From the NCBI GenBank assembly GCA_028866445.1, contig JAGWIE010000002.1, positions 1-32,418 on the forward strand: DNA of 32,418 nucleotides. The letters are read 5' to 3'. Positions 6,310 to 16,135 of the stretch are shown one piece after another. The notes beneath the pieces are model-generated. The model was not told where the DNA came from. It ran no database searches and saw only the letters and a program-made list of their open reading frames with translations. Made by a program: the position numbers and the translations under genes. Numbering within the stretch: the first letter of the stretch is position 1; the number at the start of each line of letters is the position of its first letter. The stretch comes from Rhodospirillales bacterium. Its GTDB lineage: Bacteria > Pseudomonadota > Alphaproteobacteria > Acetobacterales > Acetobacteraceae.

Positions 6310-6328
6310 CGGGTGCGATCCGGGTGCG
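6310..6328 (+). repeat. CGGGTGCG direct repeats upstream of the TrwA-like gene
   Basis: CGGGTGCG occurs at 6310-6317 and 6321-6328, starting 11 bp apart, which is one helical turn. They lie about 80 bp before the start of the ribbon-helix-helix gene. RHH proteins bind such in-phase short repeats, so they may be sites for autoregulation or relaxosome assembly. Confidence 0.4.
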
Positions 6329-6407
6329 TTTGTGGCGCTTGTTCCAAACCCGGCACCATTCCAGGCATGGCCGAGGATACGCGCCGGATGCGGGGGGAAG
6401 ACGGACC

Positions 6408-6770
6408 ATGAAGTTCGTTCAGCACTCCGTGCGCATCCCCTTGGCGCTCGATAAAGCCCTGCGGCATGCTGCCCAAAGCCGCCAGATGACCCCCTATGCT
6501 CTGCTGCAACAATGTGTGCGGGCCGGGCTGGCTTCCCTTTCCGGCGAGCAGGCGGTGCCGCAATTCGCCGCCGAAATCGCCCAGGAGGTTGGAACATTGG
6601 CTGCCCGCTTGGCCCATGTCGAGCGCCTGACTGAGCGCGCGCTCTTCGTCGCCTGCGCGGCCTACGTGTACGCCCGCGCCGCCGCCGGTCCCCACGCCAA
6701 CGAAACCTCCCTCACCGCTGAAATCAATGCTGCCTTTGCGCGGCAGCTCAACCTTGCCGGAGATGTGTAA
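6408..6770 (+). CDS. TrwA-like relaxosome DNA-binding protein
   Basis: This 120-aa protein starts MKFVQHSVRIPLALDKALRH; the V-R-I-P strand followed by two helices (about 12-24 and 28-42) is the ribbon-helix-helix look of TrwA/TraY/MobC-type proteins. The C-terminal half is helical and may tetramerise, as in TrwA. In R388 TrwA binds oriT, stimulates the relaxase and coupling protein, and represses the operon. The gene order oriT-A-B-C is kept here, and its stop overlaps the next start (TAATG), so the genes are translationally coupled. ATG 6408 is taken because it opens directly with the RHH strand; the longer in-frame extension has no family likeness. Sequence identity to TrwA itself is probably low, so the name rests on fold and context. 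Confidence 0.78.
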   Translation: MKFVQHSVRIPLALDKALRHAAQSRQMTPYALLQQCVRAGLASLSGEQAVPQFAAEIAQEVGTLAARLAHVERLTERALFVACAAYVYARAAAGPHANETSLTAEINAAFARQLNLAGDV

Positions 6771-8620
6771 TGGCCAATGTGCAAAACCGCCGCGCCCACG
6801 CCGACGCTCTGCGCGCGCGAGAGCGCGCCAACGGCCAGGCCCAGTTCCGCTTCGCCGCCAGGGCGCTCGCCGTTTGCGCGGCAGGTGGCGCATTGCTTTT
6901 TGGCTGGGCAACATCCAGCGCCGGACAGGTCAAGGAGGTGGGCGAATACACGCTTGCCAGTTTCATGGCCTACATGCTGAAAGTCACGCCCGCCGACCCG
7001 GTGATGAATTTCACCTACCAAGGCCAAGTCTATCGAATTGGCGTCAAGGAGTTGGCCTGCATCCGGGGCTTCGGCGGTGACGCCATCGCTTTCGCCGAAC
7101 AGCTCGCCTTGGGTGGCATAATGGGGCTTGGGGTCGGCGGTGTCTGTTTATGGATGACCGCCGATCACCGCCGCCGAAAGCAAGAAGAACTGCTGGCCGA
7201 CCGCGTCATTACCGGCACACAGGTTGTCGGCGAAGACAATCTTGCACGCCTGACCGCGCCGGAAAGCCATGCCTACCCCCTACGGTTCGGCAGCGTCCCT
7301 GTCCCGTATGCCCTGGAGCCAAGGCACATTGCCATCCTGGGGACCACAGGCACGGGAAAAACCACGGCTTTGCGCCAGAACCTGGACGCTATTGAAGCAC
7401 GGGGCGACACCGCCTTGATCTATGACACATCGGGGGAGTTCATCGCTCATTATTATAACCCCGAACGCGGAGACATCATCCTCAATCCCTTCGACCAGCG
7501 TGGGGCGTTCTGGAATCCATTTGATGAAATTTCTCATCCCGCCGATGCCGACCGCATCGCCCGTTATCTCATCGCCGAGACGGGCGAGGAGGACCGAGAC
7601 ATCTGGTTGGACACTTCCCGGATGCTTGTCGCCAACATGCTGCGTACCCTCTGGCAGGAGGGGCGGCGGTCGCCACGGGATTTACTGGACGCCTTGCAGT
7701 CCATGCCCCGTGAAAAGCTGGAACGCTGGCTGGCTCATACATCCTCGGCCCGCATCTTCGCTCAAGGGGCCGACCGTGCCACCGGCAGCGTGCTGTTCAT
7801 GCTGTCGATGGCCGTCAATCTGCTTATGTTTTTGCGCGCCGCGCCACGGGAGGGCGAGACGGGCTTTTCGTTTGCCCGCTTCTTCAAGACGGTTGACGAG
7901 CGGCCAGGCCCAAAGCCCTGGATATTTGTGCCACGGAAGGAGGATTATTTTGAGGCCATGAAGCCTCTCATGGCGCTCTGGCTGGAATGCGCCGCCAGTG
8001 GCGTCTTGGGGCTTGCGCCCGCTGCCGCGCGGCGCGTGTGGTTCATTCTCGATGAGTTGGCCGACATGCCGCGCGTCGATAACCTTGCGCGGCTTCTGCC
8101 CGAAGGCCGGAAATTTGGCGCATCCGTCATCCTCACCTTCCAGACCATCGACCTGATGCGGGAGCGTTATGGCCGTGAGGGGGCGGAGGCATTGCTCGGG
8201 TGCTGCAACACCAAGCTATTCCTGCAACTGGTTGACCAGGCCAGCCGGGAGTGGGCATCCGCAACCATCGGCATAGCCGATGTGGAAATTTCCACCATCG
8301 CCGACACGCTCGACCCGAAAACAGGTAAACCCCAACAGACATTGAGTACCGCGCGTGAGACGCGCCCCGCCATATTGGAAAGTGAGCTGCGCCTGCCCAA
8401 GCATACGGCTTACCTATTATTACCGGACGGCTTGCCCGTTGCCAGAGTCAAGCTGACGGATGACCATATCCATGCCCGAGGCCCGGCCCGCCATCTGGGC
8501 TTTGTACCGGCGGATATTGCCGAAACGCTCTGGGGTGGATTGCAAGCAGTCAAGGCGGATAAGAACAAGGAAAGCGTGGCCCCTGGCCCGAGCCAGCCTC
8601 TTGGACCGGGGCCGGTGTGA
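6770..8620 (+). CDS. Type IV coupling protein (TrwB/TraD family)
   Basis: This 616-aa inner-membrane ATPase would bring the relaxase-DNA complex to a type IV secretion channel and pump DNA. The N-terminus has two membrane helices (about 32-49 and 111-129) with a periplasmic loop between, as in TrwB. The nucleotide-binding domain follows: Walker A GTTGTGKTT at 191-199 and Walker B FILDELAD at about 425-432, with a FQTIDLMRERYG motif soon after. Length and layout fit VirD4/TrwB/TraD proteins. It overlaps the TrwA-like gene before it and the relaxase gene after it. No other secretion gene is present, so the protein would have to dock onto a helper pore, which is normal for mobilizable elements that bring their own coupling protein. 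Confidence 0.95.
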   Translation: MANVQNRRAHADALRARERANGQAQFRFAARALAVCAAGGALLFGWATSSAGQVKEVGEYTLASFMAYMLKVTPADPVMNFTYQGQVYRIGVKELACIRGFGGDAIAFAEQLALGGIMGLGVGGVCLWMTADHRRRKQEELLADRVITGTQVVGEDNLARLTAPESHAYPLRFGSVPVPYALEPRHIAILGTTGTGKTTALRQNLDAIEARGDTALIYDTSGEFIAHYYNPERGDIILNPFDQRGAFWNPFDEISHPADADRIARYLIAETGEEDRDIWLDTSRMLVANMLRTLWQEGRRSPRDLLDALQSMPREKLERWLAHTSSARIFAQGADRATGSVLFMLSMAVNLLMFLRAAPREGETGFSFARFFKTVDERPGPKPWIFVPRKEDYFEAMKPLMALWLECAASGVLGLAPAAARRVWFILDELADMPRVDNLARLLPEGRKFGASVILTFQTIDLMRERYGREGAEALLGCCNTKLFLQLVDQASREWASATIGIADVEISTIADTLDPKTGKPQQTLSTARETRPAILESELRLPKHTAYLLLPDGLPVARVKLTDDHIHARGPARHLGFVPADIAETLWGGLQAVKADKNKESVAPGPSQPLGPGPV

Positions 8621-11388
8621 TGGTTGCCACCATATCGGCGCTGACCAGCGCCGCCCAAGCCGCCAGCTATTATGAGGCCGACGATTACTATGCCGAAGGA
8701 GGTTTGGCCCCATCGGAATGGCTAGGCAAAGGTGCCCAGGCGCTGAAACTGGCCGGGGCAGTGGATCGTCAGCAATTCGCCGCGCTGCTGGCGGGGCATG
8801 TCGCCGGTCAGGAGTTGGGTACGATGCGTGACGGCGAATGGGAGCACCGGCCAGGCTGGGACATCACGTTCAGCGCGCCAAAATCCGTATCGGTCATGGC
8901 GGAGGTGGCAGGCGACCGCCGCCTTATCGCGGCACATGAACGGGCGGCGCGAACCGCTCTGGACCTAGCGGAAATACATTTGTCAGCCACGCGCATCCGC
9001 GAGGATGGTGCTGTCCGGCGTGCGGCGACCGGCAATCTGGTTATCGCTTCCTTCCGGCACGGCACCAGCCGGGCGCTCGATCCGCAGCTTCACACGCATA
9101 ATGTCATCCTGAACATGAGCAGGGGCGAAGCCGGGCAATGGCGCAGCCTGGAGCCTCGGGCCTTCTATCAGATGCAAAAGCAGATGGGTGCCATCTACCG
9201 CCAAGAGCTGGCTGCCGGGGTGCAGAGCCTGGGCTACGCGATTGAGCGTGGCAAGGATTCGACCTTTGAGATTGCCGGTATCGGCGACACCACGCTGGAG
9301 GCCTTTAGCCAGCGTAGCGCCGCCATCGAGGCGCGCCTTGCCGAGCGAGGCAAAAGCCGTGAACAGGCCAGCGCCGCCGAGAAACAGATCGCGGCGTTGG
9401 ATACGCGGCTGGCCAAGGAGGCGGTGCCCCATGCCGAGCTGATCGGCGATTGGCGGGAAACCGCTGATACAGCCGGATGGGATGAACAGGCGCGGCGCGG
9501 GTTGATCGCCAAAGCCGAGGCACGGGCGGAATCGGCTGCCCATGGCACCGGCCATGAATTTGCCCGTGAACTGGCGGCTGACTGCGCCGTGGCGCAAGGC
9601 GCGGCCATGCTGGGCGAGCGGCAGTCTGTGTTCTCCACCACGGCCCTGCATGAGGCGGCGGGCAGGTTTGGCATGGGCCGCGTTGGGCATGAAGACATTG
9701 CCGCCGCTATTGCCCGCGCGGAAAAGACCGGCGCGCTGGAAACGCGCAAGTGCCTTGACCGGCGCGGCGTGGTGTTCGAGGGCTTCACCACCGCCGCCAA
9801 TATCGCCAACGAGACGGCACTGCTGCGGCTGGAGGAACAAGGCCGCCAGCAGGTGGAACCGATCTTGTCCCCCATCGCCGCCGCCCGAGCGGTTGCCGAG
9901 GCCGAGCGGCGCAGCGCCCAGCAGGGCCATGGCTGGACCGATGAGCAGTGCGCGGCCACGGCGCAAATTCTTGGCAGCCGTAATCGCGTCATCGGGTTGC
10001 AGGGCACGGCGGGCACCGCCAAGACCTCCACCGTGCTGGCGACCATCGCGCGTGAGGCCGAGGCGCGGGGCATTCAGGTGGTAGCACTCGCCCCCACGGC
10101 ATCGGCGGCGCAGGTGTTGGGTGAGGCGCTGGATAGCTGCGCCGACACGCTGGCCCGGCATTTATTGGCGTCAGGCCGCCCCTCACCCAAGGAGCGGCTT
10201 TGGATTGTCGATGAAGCCTCGCTGATCTCAGCGGCGGATGCCGCCAAGCTGTTGCGTCTGGCCGAATCCCACCGGGCGCGGGTGCTGTTGGTGGGTGACA
10301 CGGCGCAGCTTGGGTCCGTTCAAGCGGGTGCCGCCTTTGCCCAGCTTCAGGGGGCGGGCATGGAAACCGCGCGCCTCACTCACATCCTGCGCCAGACCAA
10401 CGAACACGCCAAGGCGGCGGTGGAGGCCAGCTTAGCAGGCGATGCCAGGAAAGCCCTGGCTGCCCTGGATGGTGGCGGTGGCCACGTCATCGAATGCGGC
10501 ACCCGCGAGGCCCGCTTCGCCCGGATCGCCCAGGACTACGCCAAGTTGGACTCCAAAGAGAGGCGCAAGGCTTTGGTGGTTGAGCCATCCCGAGAGGGGC
10601 GTGACGCGCTGACTAAGGAAATCCGCCAACGTCTGGCGGAAACCGGCGCACTGCATGGTCCGGTCATTGAGGCCACGAGGCTTGTGCCGCGCGACCTGAC
10701 GCGCGCCGAGGCCAAGGACGCACACAGCTACGCCATCGGAGATACCATCCGCTTTGCCAAGGATTATGCTGACAAGGGTATGTCAAAAGCGCAGGCCTAT
10801 CGCGTGGTGGGCATCGACACCAAAAAGGCCGCCGTGACGCTGGCCGATCAGAAAGGTCGGGCCATCGACTGGCGGTTGCGGCAATGGGGCGCGTCGCACG
10901 CCCAGGCTTTCACCACTGAGGCGATTGAGCTGCGGGCTGGGGACCAGGTGCAGTTTACCCGCAATGACCGTGCTTTGGGCCGGATCAACGGGCAGCAGGG
11001 GGAGATCATCGCCGTTGAGCCTACCACGCGGGAGGCCAAAGTCCGGGTTGCCCGGGGCAAGATCGAGACGCTGGCGCTGGATAGCCCCCGCGACCAGCAT
11101 ATCGCCCATTCTTATGTCGCCACCGCCTTTGCCGCCCAGGGGCGCACGGCCGAGCGGACCTTAATCCACGCCGACAGCGCCGCCACCAACTTGTTGGACC
11201 AGAAGAGCTTCTACGTGGGGCTTTCCCGCGCCAAGGAGGCCACCGTCATTTACACCAATGACCGGGCCAAGCTGGTTGCCGCTATCGCCGAGCGCACAGG
11301 CGAGAAGCAGACTGCGCTTGGAGCGGCGAACATCGCCATTAAGGAGGTGGAAAGAACGGCTGCCCGGCCTGGGAGCATGGTACTTTAA
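8620..11388 (+). CDS. MOBF conjugative relaxase-helicase (TrwC/TraI family)
   Basis: This 922-aa protein would nick oriT, stay bound to the 5' end and unwind the strand for transfer. The relaxase domain is in about 1-300: tyrosines Y17, Y18, Y23 and Y24 match the paired catalytic tyrosines of TrwC, and H147, H158 and H160 (LHTHN) form the metal-binding triad. The C-terminal two-thirds is a RecD-like 5'-3' helicase: Walker A GTAGTAKT at 462-469, DEAS at 531-534, VGDTAQLGSVQAG, the YVATAFAAQGRTAE motif and FYVGLSRAKE. TrwC of R388 has nearly the same length. ATG 8620 overlaps the coupling-protein stop; GTG 8617 would add one residue. All key residues are intact. Confidence 0.96.
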   Translation: MVATISALTSAAQAASYYEADDYYAEGGLAPSEWLGKGAQALKLAGAVDRQQFAALLAGHVAGQELGTMRDGEWEHRPGWDITFSAPKSVSVMAEVAGDRRLIAAHERAARTALDLAEIHLSATRIREDGAVRRAATGNLVIASFRHGTSRALDPQLHTHNVILNMSRGEAGQWRSLEPRAFYQMQKQMGAIYRQELAAGVQSLGYAIERGKDSTFEIAGIGDTTLEAFSQRSAAIEARLAERGKSREQASAAEKQIAALDTRLAKEAVPHAELIGDWRETADTAGWDEQARRGLIAKAEARAESAAHGTGHEFARELAADCAVAQGAAMLGERQSVFSTTALHEAAGRFGMGRVGHEDIAAAIARAEKTGALETRKCLDRRGVVFEGFTTAANIANETALLRLEEQGRQQVEPILSPIAAARAVAEAERRSAQQGHGWTDEQCAATAQILGSRNRVIGLQGTAGTAKTSTVLATIAREAEARGIQVVALAPTASAAQVLGEALDSCADTLARHLLASGRPSPKERLWIVDEASLISAADAAKLLRLAESHRARVLLVGDTAQLGSVQAGAAFAQLQGAGMETARLTHILRQTNEHAKAAVEASLAGDARKALAALDGGGGHVIECGTREARFARIAQDYAKLDSKERRKALVVEPSREGRDALTKEIRQRLAETGALHGPVIEATRLVPRDLTRAEAKDAHSYAIGDTIRFAKDYADKGMSKAQAYRVVGIDTKKAAVTLADQKGRAIDWRLRQWGASHAQAFTTEAIELRAGDQVQFTRNDRALGRINGQQGEIIAVEPTTREAKVRVARGKIETLALDSPRDQHIAHSYVATAFAAQGRTAERTLIHADSAATNLLDQKSFYVGLSRAKEATVIYTNDRAKLVAAIAERTGEKQTALGAANIAIKEVERTAARPGSMVL

Positions 11389-11517
11389 CTCTCAAACCCC
11401 TTGGTTTCGACGCCCCAATCACGCTTGCGCGAGTGACGGCAATCCCCATTGACCAGAATCCCTGACCTGGCTAACGGAATGTAACCACATATGTAACTAG
11501 CTGGTAGGCGCACAAGC
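11389..11517. other. Gap between mobilization module and cargo
   Basis: This 129-bp stretch must hold the cargo promoter. TTGACC (11449-11454) with TAACGG 17 bp on is the best -35/-10 pair I see, but the -10 is poor. AAACC/GGTTT with a 4-nt loop near 11395 is too short to call a terminator. Confidence 0.35.
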
Positions 11518-13059
11518 ATGGCAAATGGTTCCGGGGCATCCGTAATATGCATTGGTGCCGGACCAGCCGGGTTAACTGCTGCCTACCTACTAAGCCGTAG
11601 TGGTGTTCGCGTTACGGTCCTGGAGCAAGACCCAACCTATGTTGGCGGCATATCCCGTACCGAGACCTATAAGGGGTTTGCCTTCGACATTGGCGGGCAT
11701 CGTTTTTTCTCAAAGTCACAAGAAGTTGAACGGCTCTGGGACGAGATTCTCGACGAAGGTTTTTTGACCCGCCCGCGCAAATCCAGAATCTATTACCGGG
11801 ACAAGTTGTTTGATTATCCCCTGCGGGCTTTCGACGCGTTGTCCAAGCTCGGCGTGGCCGAGGCGACACGATGCATTTTTTCCTATGCCAAGGCCCGCCT
11901 ACATCCTGTCGCCCAGCCGCGGAATTTCGAGGAATGGGTGACAAACCAATTCGGCAGGCGCCTGTTCCAGATATTCTTCCGTACTTATACCGAGAAAGTC
12001 TGGGGTATGGCCTGCACGGAAATCTCTGCTGACTGGGCTGCTCAGAGAATCAAGGGCCTGTCTCTCTTCAAGGCCATCTGGCATGCTTTGATGCCACAAA
12101 AACGGAACACATCCCGTAAGGCAGTCATCAAGACCCTAATTAACAGTTTCCGCTATCCCAGGCGCGGGCCGGGAATGTTGTGGGAAGCCGCTGCCGTGAA
12201 GATTGAACGGCAAGGCGGCAGCATCATCAAAGGTATGAAGGTTATCGAAATCACCCGCGAGGATAACGAGAATTGGAAGGTGACGGCGCAGGATCAGAGC
12301 GGCACCAATCATGAGTTCCACGCACGGCATGTGATCTCCACCATGCCCATGCGGGAATTGTCGCATGCTTTGCGGCCCGGTCTGCCCATTGCCGCGCAGC
12401 AAGCCGCAGATGCGCTGAAATACCGTGACTTCCTCACTGTTGCGCTGATTCTCAAAGACAGGAATGTTTTTGATGACAACTGGATTTACATCCACGACCC
12501 AGGTGTGAAGGTGGGACGAATCCAGAATTTTAAATCCTGGTCACCTGAAATGACGCCCGATCAGGCATTGAACTGCTACGGGTTGGAGTATTTTTGCTTC
12601 GAGGGTGACGGAATCTGGTCCGCGCCAGATGAGGAACTCGTGGCCCTAGGCACCAGGGAGCTGGTCAAGCTCGGTCTTGCTTCGGCGGAGGATATTGTGG
12701 AAGGTGTCGTGGTTCGCCAGCCCAAGGCGTATCCCGTCTATGATGACCATTACCTGGACAACGTGGATAAGGTCCGGCGTGCCATGGAACTTGATTATCC
12801 CAATTTGTGCCTCATAGGCCGCAATGGCATGCACAAATATAATAACCAAGACCATGCCATGATGACGGCGATGCTTGCCGTGGAGAATATCCTCGCAGGC
12901 CGTCAGATATATGATTTGTGGAAGGTCAACCAGGACGCAGAGTATCACGAAGAGCAGGACGGCGCGAAGCAGGCGAATTATCGCCGGGTCTATCAGCAAG
13001 TGAGTCAAGCATCTCCGCCTGTTCCACTGCCTGCAAGGCCGGTGCTTGGCGATAGTTAG
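11518..13059 (+). CDS. FAD-dependent oxidoreductase, UDP-galactopyranose-mutase-like
   Basis: This 513-aa cytoplasmic flavoprotein has an N-terminal Rossmann motif (CIGAGPAGLTAAYLLSRSG, about residues 10-30) and the D-I-G-G-H-R-F-F signature near 58-66 that follows it in UDP-galactopyranose mutases and protoporphyrinogen-oxidase-like proteins. A second dinucleotide segment near the C-terminus (LIGRNGMHKYNNQDHAMMTA) fits the same fold. True UGM is shorter, near 370-390 residues, so the substrate may differ. Such longer proteins commonly stand in polysaccharide clusters next to epimerases and membrane glycosyltransferases, as here. It probably isomerises or oxidises a nucleotide- or lipid-linked sugar, but the reaction is not known. 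The SDR gene follows after 12 bp, so the two are an operon. Confidence 0.82.
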   Translation: MANGSGASVICIGAGPAGLTAAYLLSRSGVRVTVLEQDPTYVGGISRTETYKGFAFDIGGHRFFSKSQEVERLWDEILDEGFLTRPRKSRIYYRDKLFDYPLRAFDALSKLGVAEATRCIFSYAKARLHPVAQPRNFEEWVTNQFGRRLFQIFFRTYTEKVWGMACTEISADWAAQRIKGLSLFKAIWHALMPQKRNTSRKAVIKTLINSFRYPRRGPGMLWEAAAVKIERQGGSIIKGMKVIEITREDNENWKVTAQDQSGTNHEFHARHVISTMPMRELSHALRPGLPIAAQQAADALKYRDFLTVALILKDRNVFDDNWIYIHDPGVKVGRIQNFKSWSPEMTPDQALNCYGLEYFCFEGDGIWSAPDEELVALGTRELVKLGLASAEDIVEGVVVRQPKAYPVYDDHYLDNVDKVRRAMELDYPNLCLIGRNGMHKYNNQDHAMMTAMLAVENILAGRQIYDLWKVNQDAEYHEEQDGAKQANYRRVYQQVSQASPPVPLPARPVLGDS

Positions 13060-13071
13060 GGGTAAGGCTGA

Positions 13072-14109
13072 ATGACGACATGCCTGATTACTGGTGGAGC
13101 AGGCTTTTTCGGAAAAATCCTGAAGCAACGTGCTCTAGCGCGGGGTTTTCAATGCGTCAGCGTGGACCTTGAGGCGGATGAGGACACACACCCTCGGTTA
13201 ATTTCCATACAGGGCGATATTCGTGATTCAGCCCTCATGGAAAAACTTTTTGCGGAACACCGCTTCGAGACAGTCTATCACTGCGCAGCAATTCTCGCGC
13301 ACACAAAGGTTCAGCGGGATTACCTATGGTCGTGCAATGTTGATGGAACAAGGGTTATTGCCGGCCTAGCCGAGAAATATCAGGTTCGCCATGCGGTCTT
13401 TCTGTCATCAAATTGCCTTTGGGCAAAGAATTTCGGCAGGCCAGTTCGGGAGAATGACGCCCCGGAACCTGTGGAGATTTATGGTAGGTCGAAATGGGAG
13501 GGAGAAAAGATATTTCAAAGCTACGGCAATAGCTTCCCAACGGCAATCATACGCTGCCCAACTATCATGGATGAGGGGCGTCTCGGATTATTGTCCATTT
13601 TATTTGAATTCATCGATGAAGGCCGAAAGCTGTGGCTGGTGGGGGACGGCTCTAACAGATACCAGTTTATCTATGCGCAAGACCTTGCATCGGCGTGCAT
13701 AATGGCAACGGAAAAGAAGGCTGAGGGCGTTTTTAACATTGGGTCTGATGACGTTAAGTCGTTCCGTAAAGTCTATCAATACGTACTCGATCACGTGAAG
13801 ACGGGCGCAAGGTTAGCCCATTTGCCGAAGGGCCCTGCTCTATGGGGTATGCGCCTTGGACACGGGTTAGGGCTTTCGCCGCTCGGGCCATATCAATACA
13901 AGATGATCGCCGAGGATTTTCTGTTCGATACGTCAAAAATAAAAGATAAACTAGGTTGGCGTCCGACCCTGAATAATGAAGAGATGCTCTTGAAAGCTTA
14001 TGAATATTACCGCCGCAACAAACGAGACATTTTTTCAAGAAAGAATGTCTCTGCTCACAGGCAGGCGGCAAAAATGGGCATCATCCGGCTGTTGAAATGG
14101 GCTAGTTAG
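13072..14109 (+). CDS. NAD-dependent sugar epimerase/dehydratase (extended SDR)
   Basis: This 345-aa protein opens with CLITGGAGFFG, the GxxGxxG NAD-binding loop of extended short-chain dehydrogenases. The catalytic YxxxK is in EIYGRSKWEGE near 140, with an upstream LSSN serine, and D-I-R-D and the NVDGT motif are in place. It resembles nucleotide-sugar 4-epimerases/dehydratases, but the substrate cannot be read. It lies 12 bp after the UGM-like gene and 1 bp before the first membrane protein gene, so these are one transcription unit. The C-terminal 30 residues are basic and hydrophobic (KMGIIRLLKW) and might contact the membrane, which would suit a polyprenyl-linked sugar as substrate. The coding region is AT-richer than the mobilization genes. 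Confidence 0.87.
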   Translation: MTTCLITGGAGFFGKILKQRALARGFQCVSVDLEADEDTHPRLISIQGDIRDSALMEKLFAEHRFETVYHCAAILAHTKVQRDYLWSCNVDGTRVIAGLAEKYQVRHAVFLSSNCLWAKNFGRPVRENDAPEPVEIYGRSKWEGEKIFQSYGNSFPTAIIRCPTIMDEGRLGLLSILFEFIDEGRKLWLVGDGSNRYQFIYAQDLASACIMATEKKAEGVFNIGSDDVKSFRKVYQYVLDHVKTGARLAHLPKGPALWGMRLGHGLGLSPLGPYQYKMIAEDFLFDTSKIKDKLGWRPTLNNEEMLLKAYEYYRRNKRDIFSRKNVSAHRQAAKMGIIRLLKWAS

Positions 14110-14110
14110 G

Positions 14111-16075
14111 ATGGGAGTGTTTGCACTTATTAATAGATTACGGTTTCGTGAAATAAACGAGCGTACTTCCGGACAAGCAAAGGATACAGACCGGGCATTT
14201 CTTGTCGTTGGCCTCATGCTGATCGCAGCACTTTGGCTTGCGACACGCCAATATTTTGGAATAATAGCGGATTCACGCTTTTATACTGTTCAGGCTCTTA
14301 GCGCGCTTTTACCGAGCAGGTTCGCAAACGATCTCTATTTTCAATACGGTTCACAAGATCAGTTCACGATATTCACCAAGATTTATACCCCCTTCATTTC
14401 GGTTTTTGGCTTAGCATACGGCAATCTAATACCAACTCTTTTGGCCGAGTTCTTGTGGCTTTGCGGGGCAGCATTCCTTTTCCATTCCCTAACATGGAAC
14501 TTGAGAACCTCTTTTTCGGCCTTTGCATCTCTCATTATCCTGCCCGGCAGCTTCGTTTTTCTTTCCTATGGAGAACCATTTCTGACGCCGCGTCTGGTAA
14601 CAGAGGCGCTTATATTCGGGGCGCTTGGTTGTATGCTGCGCGGTTGGGTGCTGAATGCCTGCGCCATTTTTTTGGTTTCTGTTTTTGTTCATCCGCTGAT
14701 GACTCTTCCTGGCCTTTCGGTTTTTTTTCTTTACGAAACACTGAAGCGCCCATGGTTATTATCGGTGGCTTTAATTGGCATTTGTCTTGGGATTGGGCTG
14801 GCTATCCTGAATATCCAACCGTTTTCAAGACTCCTGGTCAGTTTCGATCCTATATGGCTTCATATAACTGAAGTGCGAGATGGTTTTGCATTCGTTTTAA
14901 AATGGACTTTTATATCCAAGATTCAGGCGTTGAACATTTTTTCCTTGGCGGGCCTGACGTTACTCTTCTTGAAAGGTCAAGAGCGGCTATTTTTGGCCCT
15001 GGCCATGATCGTGGCTTTTCTGGGCATTTTGGTTACATTCATTGGCGGCGATCTTCTGCACAATATTTTGATCGTCAACATTCAGGCTTGCCGCGCGCTG
15101 ATACTTCTAGCCGCAGTCACGAACCTATTTCTCGGAAAAATTTTAATATCTCCCGATGAAGATACACCTCGCGGTCAATCCCGTTTTGTTTTGTTGCTGA
15201 GCATCGCAGCACTCGCCTTATCTCGCTTTTTTGTGGATTATATTTTATTTGTCTTACCCCTCTGTAGTTTAGGCTTTGTATTGCTTGCTATCGAACGCAC
15301 GGCCTGCAAACCCGCATCGAAAATCGGGTACCTTTTAATTATCGTTTATCTGTCGGTTATCCTAGCTCTTACCCCAATTGCGCTAAGGGCTTCATTTGCA
15401 AATACACTGGCGATATCTTCTGGGATATGGCCCTGGCTGGCCTCTCTGTTCGTGAGCGCCTCTGCTTTGGCGGCGCTTTATATCCTGGGCCGATATCCCA
15501 CCAGGACGGTTCCCCGCTTTTTGGTTTATGGCAGCACCCTACTGCTGATAATTTCTATAACCAACTGGGACCAGCGCTCGCCATGGATAAAATTTGTCGA
15601 CAATGCCTCCCCTCCAGCGGATTTGGTCGCTGCTCTTCCTGCAAATGCGCCCATTTACTGGGAAGGGGATGTTACTGTCCCGTGGTTCCTTCTCAAACGA
15701 ACCAGTCAGCTTTCTTGCGGCCAGGGGACCGGTGTTATGTTTTTTCGTAATACGGCCATTGCCTATCAGGCGCGGTATCAAATTTTTGCCCGGCTTGGGG
15801 CGTTGGATTTTGGAAGGGATCAATTCTGCCCCGCGCCTAAGCTGTCCTCCCCGCCCGCCGTGGATTTAAAGAACCTAGCCTATGTCTGCCGTAATCAAAC
15901 AGGGCTTGGCGCCTTGGTCCTGACAACCCTAGCCCCGGATGCGCCGCACCATGTCTGGACCGCACCCGTACCCTTCCAATACACAAGGCAGGTCGATGGA
16001 AAGCCGGTGCAAGTTAAAACAAACAAATTCTACATCTACCGATGCAATGAGTTGCTGCATCTTCCTGCCTCATAG
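14111..16075 (+). CDS. Polytopic membrane protein, GT-C glycosyltransferase-like, copy 1
   Basis: This 654-aa protein has about 12 membrane helices followed by a C-terminal soluble domain of about 140 residues. Right after the first helix comes IIADSRFYTVQALSALLP, an acidic-containing first loop as in GT-C enzymes that use polyprenyl-phosphate sugars in the periplasm. Then come the strongly conserved FQYGSQDQFTIF and YGEPFLTPRL segments. The soluble end holds four cysteines (LSCG, QFCP, YVCR, YRCN), which could form disulfides in the periplasm. I do not know a named family for it. The next gene is a paralogue with the same plan. ATG 14111 gives a tail about 10 residues longer than in copy 2, and no good ribosome site is seen, so the true start may be slightly downstream. 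Confidence 0.8.
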   Translation: MGVFALINRLRFREINERTSGQAKDTDRAFLVVGLMLIAALWLATRQYFGIIADSRFYTVQALSALLPSRFANDLYFQYGSQDQFTIFTKIYTPFISVFGLAYGNLIPTLLAEFLWLCGAAFLFHSLTWNLRTSFSAFASLIILPGSFVFLSYGEPFLTPRLVTEALIFGALGCMLRGWVLNACAIFLVSVFVHPLMTLPGLSVFFLYETLKRPWLLSVALIGICLGIGLAILNIQPFSRLLVSFDPIWLHITEVRDGFAFVLKWTFISKIQALNIFSLAGLTLLFLKGQERLFLALAMIVAFLGILVTFIGGDLLHNILIVNIQACRALILLAAVTNLFLGKILISPDEDTPRGQSRFVLLLSIAALALSRFFVDYILFVLPLCSLGFVLLAIERTACKPASKIGYLLIIVYLSVILALTPIALRASFANTLAISSGIWPWLASLFVSASALAALYILGRYPTRTVPRFLVYGSTLLLIISITNWDQRSPWIKFVDNASPPADLVAALPANAPIYWEGDVTVPWFLLKRTSQLSCGQGTGVMFFRNTAIAYQARYQIFARLGALDFGRDQFCPAPKLSSPPAVDLKNLAYVCRNQTGLGALVLTTLAPDAPHHVWTAPVPFQYTRQVDGKPVQVKTNKFYIYRCNELLHLPAS

Positions 16076-16135
16076 TGAGAGGCTTCTTCTCCCTCCGCTT
16101 ATGCAGAAAAAACCCCGATAAATGGGATCGACTCC

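Noticed and set aside
8983..10161. Long open frame antisense to the relaxase gene (392 codons)
   Set aside because: Shadow of a GC-rich gene; low-complexity Arg/Ala/Gly-rich product without known motifs.
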